From Ceratorhiza oryzae-sativae (Eukaryota; Basidiomycota; Agaricomycetes; Cantharellales; Ceratobasidiaceae), in contig JARWMV010000232.1 in NCBI GenBank assembly GCA_030998015.1, forward strand, positions 434,001 to 498,000: a DNA stretch of 64,000 bases. The letters are read 5' to 3'. A program made the translations under genes and the position numbers. The notes beneath the pieces were generated by a model. The model ran no database searches, was not told where the DNA came from, and saw only the letters and a list, made by a program, of their open reading frames with translations. Shown here in pieces: positions 48,266 through 59,256 of this stretch (position 1 is its first letter; every line of letters starts with the position of its first letter).

Positions 48266-49423
48266 ATGCCAGAAATCATGCTTCAAAGACCATTCACTCG
48301 AATAGGTAACGGTGAGGTATATGTATCGTATCCTCAACAAAAGGATGTAGTTAAAGCCGGCAGAGTTCCTCGGTACGACGGCTACCCTCATTAACGCCTC
48401 AAGCTAATTTTGAACAACTACCATTTTCTTAGAGTGGTGTTACTATGTGGATGGAGTACGTCTCGCTACGTGCCTTAAGATCCGATTTGACTTGATCATC
48501 GCGCAGTGAACGCCCAGCTGCCACACCTTCACCGATTCACCGAGATGTATCACCAGATATACCCCTCAGCAACTCAAATCCTCGTTCGAGCGGTTTTGAA
48601 GACCATGTTTGTAGAACTGCCTGCCAACGTACGCATCCTGCAAGGTTCAGCCTATAAGACGCAATTGACCAATCACGAATCACATAGAAAGCGTTCGTCC
48701 AACCAGTGGTCAAGCTCCTCCACGAAGCTGGTATCAATGCCTATGATCCACCTGAATCTTCTGGGCTGCTTGTACATGCCTTGTCCAACGGTTTGCGCCT
48801 TTCCTGATATGAGCAACAGCCTTATCAAACTCATGACGTCACCCAGGCGGTGGCTTGACTCTAACATACCTAGCTCACGCCCTCGCTGACACCCGTCCCG
48901 CCCCATCTCCAAATGCATCTGCACTCCCGCCCAAGCCATCATCTACGACTCGGTCCCGTCCGCAGCGAACTTTAAAACATTCTTCAGTTTTTGTCTGGCC
49001 GTCGTACCTCCCTCCCTCCGTACGATTGTGAAACCGCTTCTCGTTCTAGCATATGTAGGAACCACGGTGTATAAACACACTATCGATCGGCGGCCGGACA
49101 TGCTTGAAGTATTGCGCCAGGGCATTAGCGACAATAGGTTGATTCCGCAAGGCGTACCGCAGGTTTTTATTTATGGCGATAAGGACGCTCTCACTCCACC
49201 GGATAGTGTGGAAAGCTACATCACCAAATCCAAGCAGAGATTGGATAGAGAGGGTTTGGATGGGAACAGATTGATTACAGCTGAAAAGTACATTGGGAGC
49301 TCACATGTATCTCATGCAAAGAACGACCTAAAGAGGTACTGGGAGGCGGTAATGAGGGCATGGGAAGCGTCGTGCAGAAATGGTGGGGGATACAGCGATG
49401 GGAGGATGCAGGCAAGACTATAG
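48266..49423 (+). CDS. DUF829/TMEM53-like alpha/beta hydrolase, copy 1 (one frame break)
   Basis: Member of the DUF829 (TMEM53) alpha/beta-hydrolase-like family; substrate unknown. It starts MPEIMLQRPFTRIGNGEVYV at 48266. Exons give VVLLCGWM, NAQLPHLHRFTEMYHQIYPS, KAFVQPVVKLLHEAGINAYD and PPESSGLLVHALSNG. Then comes GGLTLTYLAHALADTRPAPS and, one base out of frame at about 48927, QAIIYDSVPSAANFKTFF. The last part has LIPQGVPQVFIYGDKDALTP, YIGSSHVSHAKNDLKRYWEA and a 17-residue tail longer than in copy 2. The order of blocks matches the intact copy at 51898. With a base missing, this copy would be truncated after about 160 residues unless the break is an error. Confidence 0.8.
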
Positions 49424-49784
49424 AGCCAAGCCTTCATTTTGTATGTGTGTCTTCTGGAAGTTCTATAAATTTAATTCAACTAGCTATGACATATTCGAGG
49501 CTGCGCTAAATATGAAAGGAATCTACAATCAAAGTGGCGAGAAAATACAGGTGACTATATGCGCTAAATCTGCGACTAGAACATGTGCCCCCTCTTGAGC
49601 TTCTAGTATTCTCGGCTTTTGTAACTATCCCCACCCATGACATCGTCCTTTCCAACTTGGGCCACATCGAGTGCTGAGCATTACGCCCTTCGGCTAGTGG
49701 CTGGAAATAGTTGGCGATTATATATGAGTAATAAACAATGTCGAAAAAATGTGCCACAACAATGCAATAACGTCTCTTCAGCGA
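49424..49784. other. Intergenic region
   Basis: Convergent 3' flanks of the DUF829 copy 1 gene and the acidic-tail gene. No coding signal seen. Confidence 0.5.
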
Positions 49785-50478
49785 CTAGTGGACTTCGTCG
49801 TCAGAGTCTTCTTCTTCTCCATCATACTCGTCCTCTTCTCCATCGTACTCCTCTTCTTCCTGATTGCGTTTGCCCTCTTCCTCCTGATCGAGTTCATGGT
49901 CCGTTTCATCCCTATCCTCGAACTGTTCTTCAAGGTTGCTTCTACAAGAATCGTCTATTGATTTTATCAGAATTGGTGGAAATAATCATGAGTTTATCTT
50001 CCTCACAGGAATCCTTGGCTTGCGCACCAAGCCGGGTGCACAACTCTAGAAGCAGCAGATCTTCCATGTCCTCCAGGTCACTATCCTCATCAAGCAAGTC
50101 ATCCTCCATCTGACGAAGGCGACTAATTTCCAGGCCTATAGCTGGCAGCATGACTGGGTCGAGGCTGCTCCCTGGACTTGCATAGTCTCCAAAGTCTTCA
50201 ACCCCGTCGAACCCATCGAACCCATCGAATCCGTTGAATTCCAGAGAAGACTGTAGCAGAATTTTGGTCCTCTGTTCCTCCAAGTACTTGATTTTATCCG
50301 ATATCTTCGCAAGCATTGCCTCACGACGCCTGTTCTTTTTTTCTCGACGGGCAGCAAGCCTGGCAAGAAATTGTTCCACAAGAGCCGACCGAGTTCTACC
50401 GGTCTTTGAAATAGAATGCGTAGGGTATGAGGTTCCACGAGACGAGCGGAGAAGAGGTTGACGTCTGTGCACAGGCAT
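49785..50478 (-). CDS. Hypothetical acidic protein with FDG repeats
   Basis: Two exons around a GT-AG intron (about 49950..50001) give a protein of about 210 residues. It starts MPVHRRQPLLRSSRGTSYPT, with a basic N-terminal third containing LAARREKKNRRREAMLAKI and a short coiled coil. A small repeat follows, NGFDGFDGFDG (DNA about 50206..50240, ATCGAACCC repeated), then an acidic part with DEDSDLEDMEDLLLLELC. The second exon is almost all acid (RNQEEEEYDGEEDEYDGEEE) and ends SDDEVH. I do not recognise it. Basic start and acidic end suggest a nuclear or ribosome-linked protein, as a guess. GTCACGTG lies 65 bases upstream at 50543..50550. Confidence 0.6.
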
Positions 50479-51897
50479 AGCCGACGAAGAATAGGATGTG
50501 TGTATGTTGGTTCGATTCGGGTGGGGAGGTGAGTAAAACAGGGTCACGTGATGCCCCGCATTTTCTGTATAATCTACTGTCTATACACGCCTGACCGCGC
50601 TGTCCATACCCCTCTACTCGTAGCCTCACGTCCCATCCGTACCTATATTTATAGTTCCAGGAACTGCATTTCTATATGCACTTTGCCTTTGCTCATGTAG
50701 CGTGTTTTTATTCCCAATACAACCGAACGAATGTGGCCCAAAAAAAGGTCACGTGTTCTCCCCAAACTGCTTGGCACTTCGCTAGTGCTGTTCTGGCAAA
50801 CATCGGGATTCGGCTCTTCACCCCTTAGCATTTGCCCTTTTATGCCGCTCTGGTTGCCTGTGCTTGAGAAGATGTTGACTGTTATTAATAGATTTAATTT
50901 TGCCCTGGTTAATATAATTCTACATGGTGCTAGCAGCTATTTCCTTCGTGACTTTGGCGAGAGAATGGTATCCATTGCAGTAAGGATGCACATATTGCTA
51001 GACTTTCATCGAGGTTTATAGCCAATCTTTCCGTGCGCCACATCGTGGTGCTTCAGAGAGAGGAATGCTGTTAAAGAATTAACGAACAAGCCCCCATAAA
51101 GCCGTATGCACATACTTGACTGCCCCAAAGTTGATGTCTTTGCCTACACGTACTTGGGTGTGGCTTAATCAATCCAAGCAGCCTTTGTCGAAAAACCACT
51201 CAATTCATGTCGGATTCCAAAAGTATTGATATAGGACCAGTGTATGCCCGAATTTAACCTAGTACCACACTCTAACATACAAAGTAGTACTCGACCGATA
51301 CTGGGCGGCTACGGCGCAGTATAGGAAGCCGTATTGCCAAGGAAAAACAGGATAAACGGAAGAGTCACAACGATATTGAGACTCAATCCGTAATCCATAT
51401 TTGTAGCGTGCTCCAGCTCGCATCGGCCACATAGGCTAGGGGTCGAACCGGCCGGCAGGTAATTAGTCTAAGCAGCATGCACAAATCAGATTCGGCCAAT
51501 AACGTCTACATGTAGAGCTCGTTCAAGGCAGCGGAGAGGACTCGGCAGTCTCATCAGGATGAAACACACACACGCTTGTATGCGCTTGAATACCTGGATG
51601 ACGGTATTTGCCTTCTCGGCACGTGATACTCTCGGTGATATGTAGCCCGAGAGCCGGGAGCGATTATGTTTCCTGCCCCAACCCCTCGAGCTCGAGCTTG
51701 GCATGCGCTTTCAGGGCGCCTGTACCAGAGTTCAACTCGGGGTAACAGGGCCGAGCCGATCGAGCTTGCAAAGCAGCCTTCACGCCCTGACATATCGCCG
51801 TCCGTCGCTCGGGATTGCACATATAAGTTCTAATACTCGGCCTGGGTCTGCAACTTTCTGCGGCTTCCTTATCTCGAGAACCGTAATAGCTAGAGCC
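50479..51897. other. Intergenic region
   Basis: Two GTCACGTG sites (50543..50550 and 50748..50755) lie near the left end, in the promoter of the acidic-tail gene. The rest contains only short frames; the last 200 bases should hold the promoter of DUF829 copy 2. Confidence 0.45.
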
Positions 51898-53063
51898 ATG
51901 TCTTCCACTCCGTCGAAAGCTAGCGCTCCCAAAGCCTCACTTGAGCGGACGTTTACTAGAATCGATGGCTCTGATGTCTTTATCTCGCATCCACCAAGGG
52001 ACCTCGCACAACAGACGGACAGCACGACAAACCCGCCATCGTAAGTGGATATACAGAGGATGCTATGCGGAGCGTGCTAAGAATGCGTTAGAGTTATTTT
52101 ATTTTGTGGCTGGAGTGAGACATTGTCAGTCTTTGGTCACTGCTTTATTGACTGATATTGTTCTAGTGGACGCTCAACTCGCGCACTTGTACAAGTATAC
52201 TGAAAAGTATCATAAACTTTATCCCTCTGCTACCCAAATTATAGTTCGCTCTCACCAAAAGTATTTTTGGGCGAGCGAAGCGACAAGGGTGAGTCATTTC
52301 ACTCTGTTCGCTAAGCTTGCCACTAACGTCAACTATACATTTCGTTCCTACTCAGAGGGCATCCGTGTTCCCCGCTATCAAGTTGCTCAAGGATTTAGGC
52401 ATCAGTCCAGGCGACAAGCCAGAATCATCCGGCCTCCTAGTACACACAGCCTCGAACGGTGAGCCGACCTCTTTCAAGCGACACCAACCGAGACCTAACC
52501 TAACCATAATCCTAGGCGGAGCGATCGTCCTAACATCTCTAGCGCGCCAACTCGCCGAAACAGCCGTCTTGTCTCCGACACAATCCGCATTGCCAGCCCA
52601 AGCGCTCGTCCTCGACTCGGTTCCGGGTACAATCGACCTCCAAGTGACGGTTCGCGCGTTCACTGCACCCATACGCTCGGCACCCATTCGTGCAATTGCC
52701 TCGTTTGTTTTTGGTGCTGTTTACATTGTGGGCAAAATCTGGCGGTCGACCATTGGGGCGATATTTAATAGGGGTCCAGATACTTTTGAAAAGTTGCACG
52801 CGGATCTCAACGACCCAAAGCTTCTACCTCAACACGTTCCGAGGACTTATATCTATTCGGACGTCGACGAGCTGGCTCAAGCGGAGAGCGTCGAGACACA
52901 CGCGAGTAATGCAAAGGGGCTTTTGCAAACCAATGGGATAGACCCTGCTCTAGTTAAACTCGTCAGGTTCGAGGGTAGCAAGCATGTAGCACATGTTCGA
53001 CAGGATCCCCAAAGGTATTGGGCAGCTGTGGTTGATACTTGGAACGCCTCGTTTCGCAGCTAG
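51898..53063 (+). CDS. DUF829/TMEM53-like alpha/beta hydrolase, copy 2
   Basis: Intact paralog of the gene at 48266. It starts MSSTPSKASAPKASLERTFT. A 51-base intron leads to VILFCGW, joined across the next intron to MDAQLAHLYKYTEKYHKLYP. Then ASVFPAIKLLKDLGISPGDK, ESSGLLVHTASNGGAIVLTS, LPAQALVLDSVPGTIDLQVT, the hydrophobic FVFGAVYIVGKIW, LPQHVPRTYIYSDVDELAQA and FEGSKHVAHVRQDPQRYWAA lead to the end, ASFRS, at 53063. The GLLVHTASNGG stretch is at the nucleophile-elbow position of this family, and the Asp and His near the end (DVDEL, SKHVAH) fit the other catalytic positions. The substrate is unknown. Confidence 0.88.
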
Positions 53064-53234
53064 GGATTCGTTTTAGGCCCTGCGTCGCTGTAGTTCGCAA
53101 CACGTTCGTTTTCGCTGCTTGGTGAAGCAACACATGCAATAGATTAATGAATGTACTAAAAAGAAACAACGCATAGAATCCTAACGCTCGCAACACCACG
53201 TCGATTACCCAAAAGAAATATCAAAAGGACGTAA

Positions 53235-54710
53235 CTAGTATCCAAGCGATTTCCTTGTCTTTCCAACGAAAAGGTTTCCACTCTTGACCTTGCTGACCAT
53301 CCAGTCGCCCATGACTATGCCTCCGAAGAAAGGAGCGCTTCCGCGACCACCCTTTGGTCCCAAGGTGACCATAATCATCTCAGGTTGGCTGCCGTATGGA
53401 GAAACCTTTCCACCCTTGATGCTCGCAGCAACGTTCTTAGCTACCAAGGGGGCATGACCCATGGACGCCTTCATCACCATCTATAAGGAAATTAGTATGG
53501 CGATTGGCTCGAGGGACGAATAGCGTGCCTTTTGTTCGGGCCAGTCGATGATGTCTCCTATGGCCCAGACGTTCTGAGCTCCCGAGGCGAGCCTGACACG
53601 GAGTTCTGGGGTGACTTGAACTGTACCTGTCGCAGTAAGAGCAGACGGATCCAATGTGCGGACGATCGCAGCTAATTGCAGACCCATTAGTTTCAACGAA
53701 ACATACCTGGATCAAATTGCTTACTGTTGGGACGACCGCCGGTAGCATTAATCTGACATCGATGCGAATGAGTATCCCACCAGGACTCGCGGGGCTATAT
53801 TTTACATACCACAATGTCTGCTTCGATTCGTTGGCCCTTCTCAGTAGTCACAAACCCACCCTCGGGAACTGTCGTAGGCGAAATCTTGTCATCGAGAATG
53901 ACCTGGACACCCAGCTTGGTGACGGCATTGTATAGCGCCCTGCGGAACTTGGAGGGATATGTCGCGTTCATGAGTTCAGCACCACCATGGACAACCGTAA
54001 CCTTCTTGTTGGGCAGAAAGTGACGAAGCTCGCCAACATATTCTGGATCAAGATCAGACAGAAGCCCGAGAACTGCCTCGAAACCGACGCACCAAGACCA
54101 ACAGCGCCTCCTCCGATTACAAGAACGTTATTTGCAGCTTCCAGAGTCTTGCGGAACGATTGAATATGTTCAATGGCCTGAGCGCGCGTGTCCGGAAGAG
54201 CCAAAGCGCCATTCCAGATGCTACCCGTTGCGAGCACGAGTTGATCGTACGGGATGGTCTCGGTTTCGGTGACGACTGTGGTTGCTGTGATCTCGTTCAC
54301 ATTGGCGCGGACGATGCGAATGGACGAGTCAAAGGCGCGGTCGAATGGAATGAGTCCGTTTTCCTCGAGCGAGCCCGTTGAAGTGACAGACGCGCGCTGG
54401 AGACGATAGATGAGGCAGTGTGGTAACACGCGGATTGATGGCACATACGATGAGCGACGGCCAGTGTGCGTAATAGTCGCGCTTTTCGACGACAACTAGG
54501 ATGGTTCGAGTGAGCATAGAGTCGGTCATGTCGAGCAAGCATTAGCGTACCAATCTGGTGAGTGGTGGTGTTGATCTGTTTCTGGAGCGCCTGGATCATC
54601 GGCAGACCGCCTCCACCGCTGGAACGAGACCGGCGTCAACGAGTAGCAAGTAGGCGCTGCCCAAACGACACTCACGATCCGACAACGACGATATTCTTCG
54701 TGGACGACAT
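53235..54710 (-). CDS. AIF/AMID-like FAD/NAD(P)H oxidoreductase (one frame break)
   Basis: Pyridine nucleotide-disulphide oxidoreductase of the AIF/AMID (AIFM2/FSP1) type, which passes electrons from NAD(P)H via FAD, in human FSP1 to quinones. It starts MSSTKNIVVVGSGGGGLPMI, the FAD-binding Rossmann motif joined across an intron. Then HWPSLIRASVTSTGSLEENG, IPYDQLVLATGSIWNGALAL, the NAD-binding VLVIGGGAVGL, DPEYVGELRHFLPNKKVTVV, DIVIQATGGRPNSKQFDPA and AQNVWAIGDIIDWPEQK follow. The end is FFGGIVMGDWMVSKVKSGNL and KTRKSLGY. After GGGAVGLGAS the frame shifts by one missing base near 54085 to GFEAVLGLLSDLDPEY. No membrane anchor is evident. Confidence 0.86.
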
Positions 54711-56349
54711 GATGAGCTGTGAGTGCCAAGCAACCGCGGGGCTATTTCGAGGCTGGGTGATGCGGCATCGAGGCCGCCACTCTTATACGGGGCGTCTGGT
54801 GGCCGTGCGTAAACTCAAACTCCCTATGTTGCTCAGGGTCCAGACCCAGCGTGACGAGAACGTGATGACCGACTGACTAAGAAATAACACAGAAATACAA
54901 AAGTATGACCAACGCAGCTCTGCAGCAGCTGAGCAATCACAACCTCACATCCCATTTACGGTTCAGACCCAAATCCTAGACACAATAATCGAGCGTAATG
55001 CACTCGTGCGCAGCAGCTGGCCCCCTGAGTACATTCTGCGCCATTCCGAATCACCAAGAATAGACAAGATTAAGCTTCTAGCTCCGAGATACTGAGTACC
55101 CCTAGATCATCGAGGCGTCCGGTGAGTTGAAGCGTAATAATACACTAGTATCAAAGAAGGGCTGGCAGGATTATAAGTGTCAGCCTGCTGTAAACCGTGT
55201 TTTGAGTTCCCAGGCCAAAATGACCCCATGTTGCTCTCTTCCTCGTGCTCTTAGTTCTCTACTTCACCTCTCACACTTTCCAAACGCCTCGTGCCGTCGC
55301 ATTAGGATCTACGTCTCCTCGCGAACATCGTTCGCCACCCGAAGAAATCAGCCCTCACCTAGGCTCCTAGACGTTCCTGAATTACAACCCAGGATACAAC
55401 TTGGCACGTTATCTATCAAAAGCGGGCCATCTGGGGAATTTTGATCTCACATCCGACACCAACCACGAGCCGACAGACACTGGGACTGTGAAATGGCAGG
55501 CGCAAGGCGCGAGTGTTGTGATTCATTTGTCTGTGTGTGTATCGAAGTCGATCAACTTGAACCAAGTTGCGCACGCATATTTGGCTGTTCGTGCTCAGTT
55601 GTCGTATTTTGGTGACGGCTGAATGCGGGTTGAACTGCTTCTGCACAGTCATGTACCGTTTCCACATGGGAATAGACCCGATACAATTACCGAGAGTGTG
55701 AATAGCACCACAGGCGCGCTTGATGGCACAGGTGGAACAACGAACAGGATAATTGTAGGGGGATATGCTAGGTATGTTATTTCCGTACCTTTTCCCGTTG
55801 GGTTCAATCCTCTTATCGCTATAATCCATTGCGTTCCTGGAGTACCCTCGTTACGTGTCAGAATCGGCCGTTCCGGTCATCTTAGAAATGCAGGCTCCAT
55901 TGTACGAGTCAAGCCGCTAAGCGTGTCTGGTTACTTGCCCGTTTGCTCCAACTCTCGGACACAGTTAGAATCAGTGGCATCCATACCTCATTTTTTTCAT
56001 TTTTTCATTTTTTTTTTCACAGACGGCTCTAGTCAAATGGTCGACGAGATGATTTTGGCTCATCTATAATTCGGTAAACAAATCATTGGCTCCTGCCTTG
56101 ATGACGTGAAACAGATGACTGAGTTAGTCAACTCGGCGCTTACCACCATGCTGCTGACTGACGCACGATTCTCTATAAAAAAGCAGAGCAGAGCGTCATG
56201 TGATTGCGTCAAACAATCTGGCTTTTCGCACTAGACTAATAGCTTTTGCTTTTGCTCCTATTTTCGTCTTCATCCTGGCCCAATTTCTGCGATCTCTCGG
56301 GTTGACTGGTCCCTTCTCAACTATCAACCCGTTCAACTCGACCCAAGTT
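54711..56349. other. Unassigned region with possible exons
   Basis: Adjacent plus frames at 55401..55622 (FDLTSDTNHEPTDTGTVKWQ) and 55623..56069 (TESVNSTTGALDGTGGTTNR) read like parts of one protein interrupted by a stop, possibly an unknown gene or a decayed one. The frame at 56200..56349 directly precedes the dioxygenase start in frame but has no ATG; it is hydrophobic and may be 5' leader. Confidence 0.3.
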
Positions 56350-57632
56350 ATGTCGGCACCTAGCCTCCCAACCAACGAGGAGGCTTGGAGAGCGGCGCTT
56401 TCCTCTCTCCCATCCGCCGAGGCGAACAATGGAAAAATACCTGCGTTCTTTTTTGCACACGGCAGTAAGTACTTTGAAATCGAGCCAAGCCCGATATTTA
56501 TTTATTTCTAGGTCCTATGCTGCTCCGCAAGACCGGTTCAGACGGGAGGTTTGCCAACATGAAGAATCAGGCCAAGGGTGGGCAGCTTTCAAGATTTCTG
56601 GCACTATTTGGCCCCGCCCTGTTGGAGAAATATAAGCCAAAGGGCATTGTAGTGTTTAGTGCACACTGGGAAGAGATGAACGAGGTCCTTGGTATGTCTT
56701 TTTTCATGGTATGAGAAGTTGTACAACTTGGCTGACTGGCTATTAAAGTTACAAACTATGACGAAAACCCCCTGTTGATGGATTACTACGGATTTGAGCA
56801 ATCGGTAGGGATCCGACATCTAGCCACTCGATAAATCGTCTCACTTTCAGACATCTAGATGTATCGAGTGAAATTCAAATCACGGGGCGACTCTCCCTAT
56901 CCACACGTATCGTTGCCGCTATCAATGACGCAGGACTAAAAGCTCGCACACTGGGAACCATGGAGCGCAGAGGGGAGGACGGAAGGTCGGGTGCACCCGG
57001 AACGGGCGTACGTCTTCTCGCCCTGTTTCACGGTTTGACAGCTCATTGATTCGATGGGTCACAGCTCGATCACGGCGTTTTTATCCCCTTCAAGCTCATG
57101 TTTGGTGATGAGTTTACATCGGTTCCAATTGTCGAAGTCTCACAAGACCAGAGCCTCTTGCCGGACAAGAATTGGGCCATCGGAAAAGCTGTAGAAGTTT
57201 TGAGGCGAGTCAAATTAATCGCGGACCCATTGTATGCGTTTAATCAACCAAGCACTAGGTCTGAGGGATACCTCATCCTTTCAGGTGGTCTGACTGTACA
57301 CACATTCCGCGATTGGTCCGCTTGGGATGAACTTACTGCACAACCTCCTTACCGTGCTTTGCACAATTCGTTGATTGACGCCCTCCAAGTTGAAGATGTA
57401 GGTTCCTCGTCTTTACTTTAGCCGAATCTGTCTAAAAATGTCTCCCATAGCCCAAGATCGCCGAGCTGCACTCACAGCACTCACGAAGCATGTTGGTTTC
57501 CGACTCGCCCATCCGCGTGAAGAGCATTTCACTCCTATTTACATTGCAGCTGGCGCTGGAGAGAACGGGAAGGCGCGGCTGTTAGACGCGACGTATGGGA
57601 AGGTGACCGTTGCGTTTGGGATTGAATCATGA
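56350..57632 (+). CDS. Extradiol ring-cleavage dioxygenase, class III (LigB/DODA type; frame breaks)
   Basis: Non-heme iron enzyme of the LigB superfamily, most like 4,5-DOPA extradiol dioxygenases. It starts MSAPSLPTNEEAWRAALSSL. Exons give IPAFFFAHGS with the first metal-site histidine, PMLLRKTGSDGRFANMKN, KPKGIVVFSAHWEE, TNYDENPLLMDYYGFEQ and YRVKFKSRGDS. Then STRIVAAINDAGLKARTLG follows one base out of frame near 56890. LDHGVFIPFKLMFGDEFTSV, YLILSGGLTVHTFRDWSAW and AHPREEHFTPIYIAAGAG come next, and it ends VTVAFGIES. A second one-base mismatch is near 57451, after an intron. Intron 57205..57258 starts with GCGAGT. The ATG at 56350 is chosen because the frame upstream has none. Confidence 0.83.
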
Positions 57633-58402
57633 TGTATGACACTCGCCCCTACATCGATGTTAATTTAGGATAAAAAGTGCATTGGTGACGAAATCGTCAT
57701 TGCAGGACACAATTGCTAGTCAAGTTTTCTAGGGTTTTATACTGTTCGACCTTTTGATTAGAGGAGACGAGTCGAGAAACGTTAATTTCAACTCACTTCA
57801 CCTTGGGAAGACCACTTACACGAGTCCTTTGCTCTCCTCTCTCTCTCTCGCCCACAACAGAATAAGCCTGGGATATATGTATAAAATGTGTTTGGAAATT
57901 CTACTGCATAGCTGTGCTGAATGCCACGCCCCAAGGCATTGTCGTTGGCTCCTTGTATCATACGCTATACCAGTACCCATTAAGGCAAGATTGTTGAGCG
58001 AATGGGGAGTAGAGCAGAGGTGATATTCATGGATAATATGGGATGTAAGGTAAGGTATAGTTAATTGACCAGATAGGGCGACAGCTCTGAAACTTGCTAG
58101 CTCCTCAGGATCTGGAGAACCCAGTCCGAACGAATAAACAGAGGGCACGCAAAGTACCAAATTAGTGAGCGCAGATTCAATGGCTAGACCTGCTCCAGAG
58201 GAGCCACCGTCTGCTACAAAGACTACCCAAGTTAAACGACTTGATGTGGGTCTATATTTACGCTCTTGAATACATGGTTAATTGTCGAATATTCCCGCCT
58301 TCGCCTGCTGTCAAGGACGATAAAAATATGTACCGTATATGTTCTATTTTGGCCAAGTGCATAGGGACGGCTCTTTGTAAGATTGAAACAGAAGCAGATA
58401 CA
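57633..58402. other. Intergenic region
   Basis: Only short frames without family resemblance; a CT repeat is near 57836..57850. It may contain 3' exons of the F-box-like gene to its right, but none is clear. Confidence 0.4.
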
Positions 58403-58912
58403 TCACACAAGACCAGAGGTGCATCGGGTGCAATTCCGGCTAGCTTCTATAAACACATTGGCGACCCAGTGTAAGGCGTCTAATATCGGGTCGAAATTCG
58501 AAAACTCTCCTGTCGAACATGGCGGATCGTATCTGACATCGAGACATAAACATCTAAGCTTGATATGTGTGCGCGAAAACGCTTGACTCGATCGGTCCCC
58601 CGTCACTCCAGAAGGACAGATCCACGAGTTCGACTGTTTGCTCAAATACATGCAATCGATTCCAGAGATCGTATTAAGGGGAGACCTGGGCCTCACGCCA
58701 AGTTTATGTATAAGGTATCCGAGGCTAGCATTTTGAACAAGCGTTTGTAGATGTTGCCTTATGCGCACAGTGCCTACCAGAGAATGGAATCGCAGAGAAA
58801 TCGAGTAGACACTGTATGTAATGCCGTAGAAGCGCCAAGAGTTGTAGCAAACTATCCTCCTTGTGAATCCGGCGATATACATTAATAGCTCGGTTGGCAA
58901 AGCCTTCGACAT
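58403..58912 (-). CDS. F-box-like protein, partial or degraded
   Basis: It starts MSKALPTELLMYIAGFTRR at 58912, a typical start of an F-box (LPTELL), but the rest of the F-box differs from the conserved pattern. HLQTLVQNASLGYLIHKLGV follows, closely parallel in position to LQCLQTLADNARLARLFIR of the F-box gene at 60499. The frame ends after about 170 codons with no LRR-like part that I can recognise. It is probably a truncated paralog of the neighbouring F-box gene. Whether it is expressed is unknown. Confidence 0.5.
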   Translation of the reverse strand: MSKALPTELLMYIAGFTRRIVCYNSWRFYGITYSVYSISLRFHSLVGTVRIRQHLQTLVQNASLGYLIHKLGVRPRSPLNTISGIDCMYLSKQSNSWICPSGVTGDRSSQAFSRTHIKLRCLCLDVRYDPPCSTGEFSNFDPILDALHWVANVFIEASRNCTRCTSGLV

Positions 58913-59256
58913 AGTTACGATGCGAAAGTCGCCGGGTGTTCCATGTTTGACTCTACAATCACGCGGGTGGGTCACCTTGTGGCCCTAAATTTGTCTTCTT
59001 TCACTCGCGCGAAGCAGAATGACTGAGCTCAATGTTACTTCTCTGATAAAAATGCTTTACTATTTGATGTGCTAGAGAAGGATGAGGGATGTTGGTGAGT
59101 TTGATCCAAACATTCGCTTGCGATCAGTTGGCTTAAAATCAAGGTATTTTGCAAAGGTGATGTATACAAGTTGATCACGCATTGCCATTACAAGCGTTCA
59201 TGGCCATAATCGGCGAAAGCGAATCAACCTTCATCTATCAACATTGCAACCCATAG
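58913..59256. other. Intergenic region
   Basis: Spacer between two F-box genes on the minus strand. No feature seen. Confidence 0.45.

Noticed and set aside
50731..51021. Plus frame with hydrophobic stretches
   Set aside because: AT-rich, no family resemblance and no neighbouring exons in a compatible frame.
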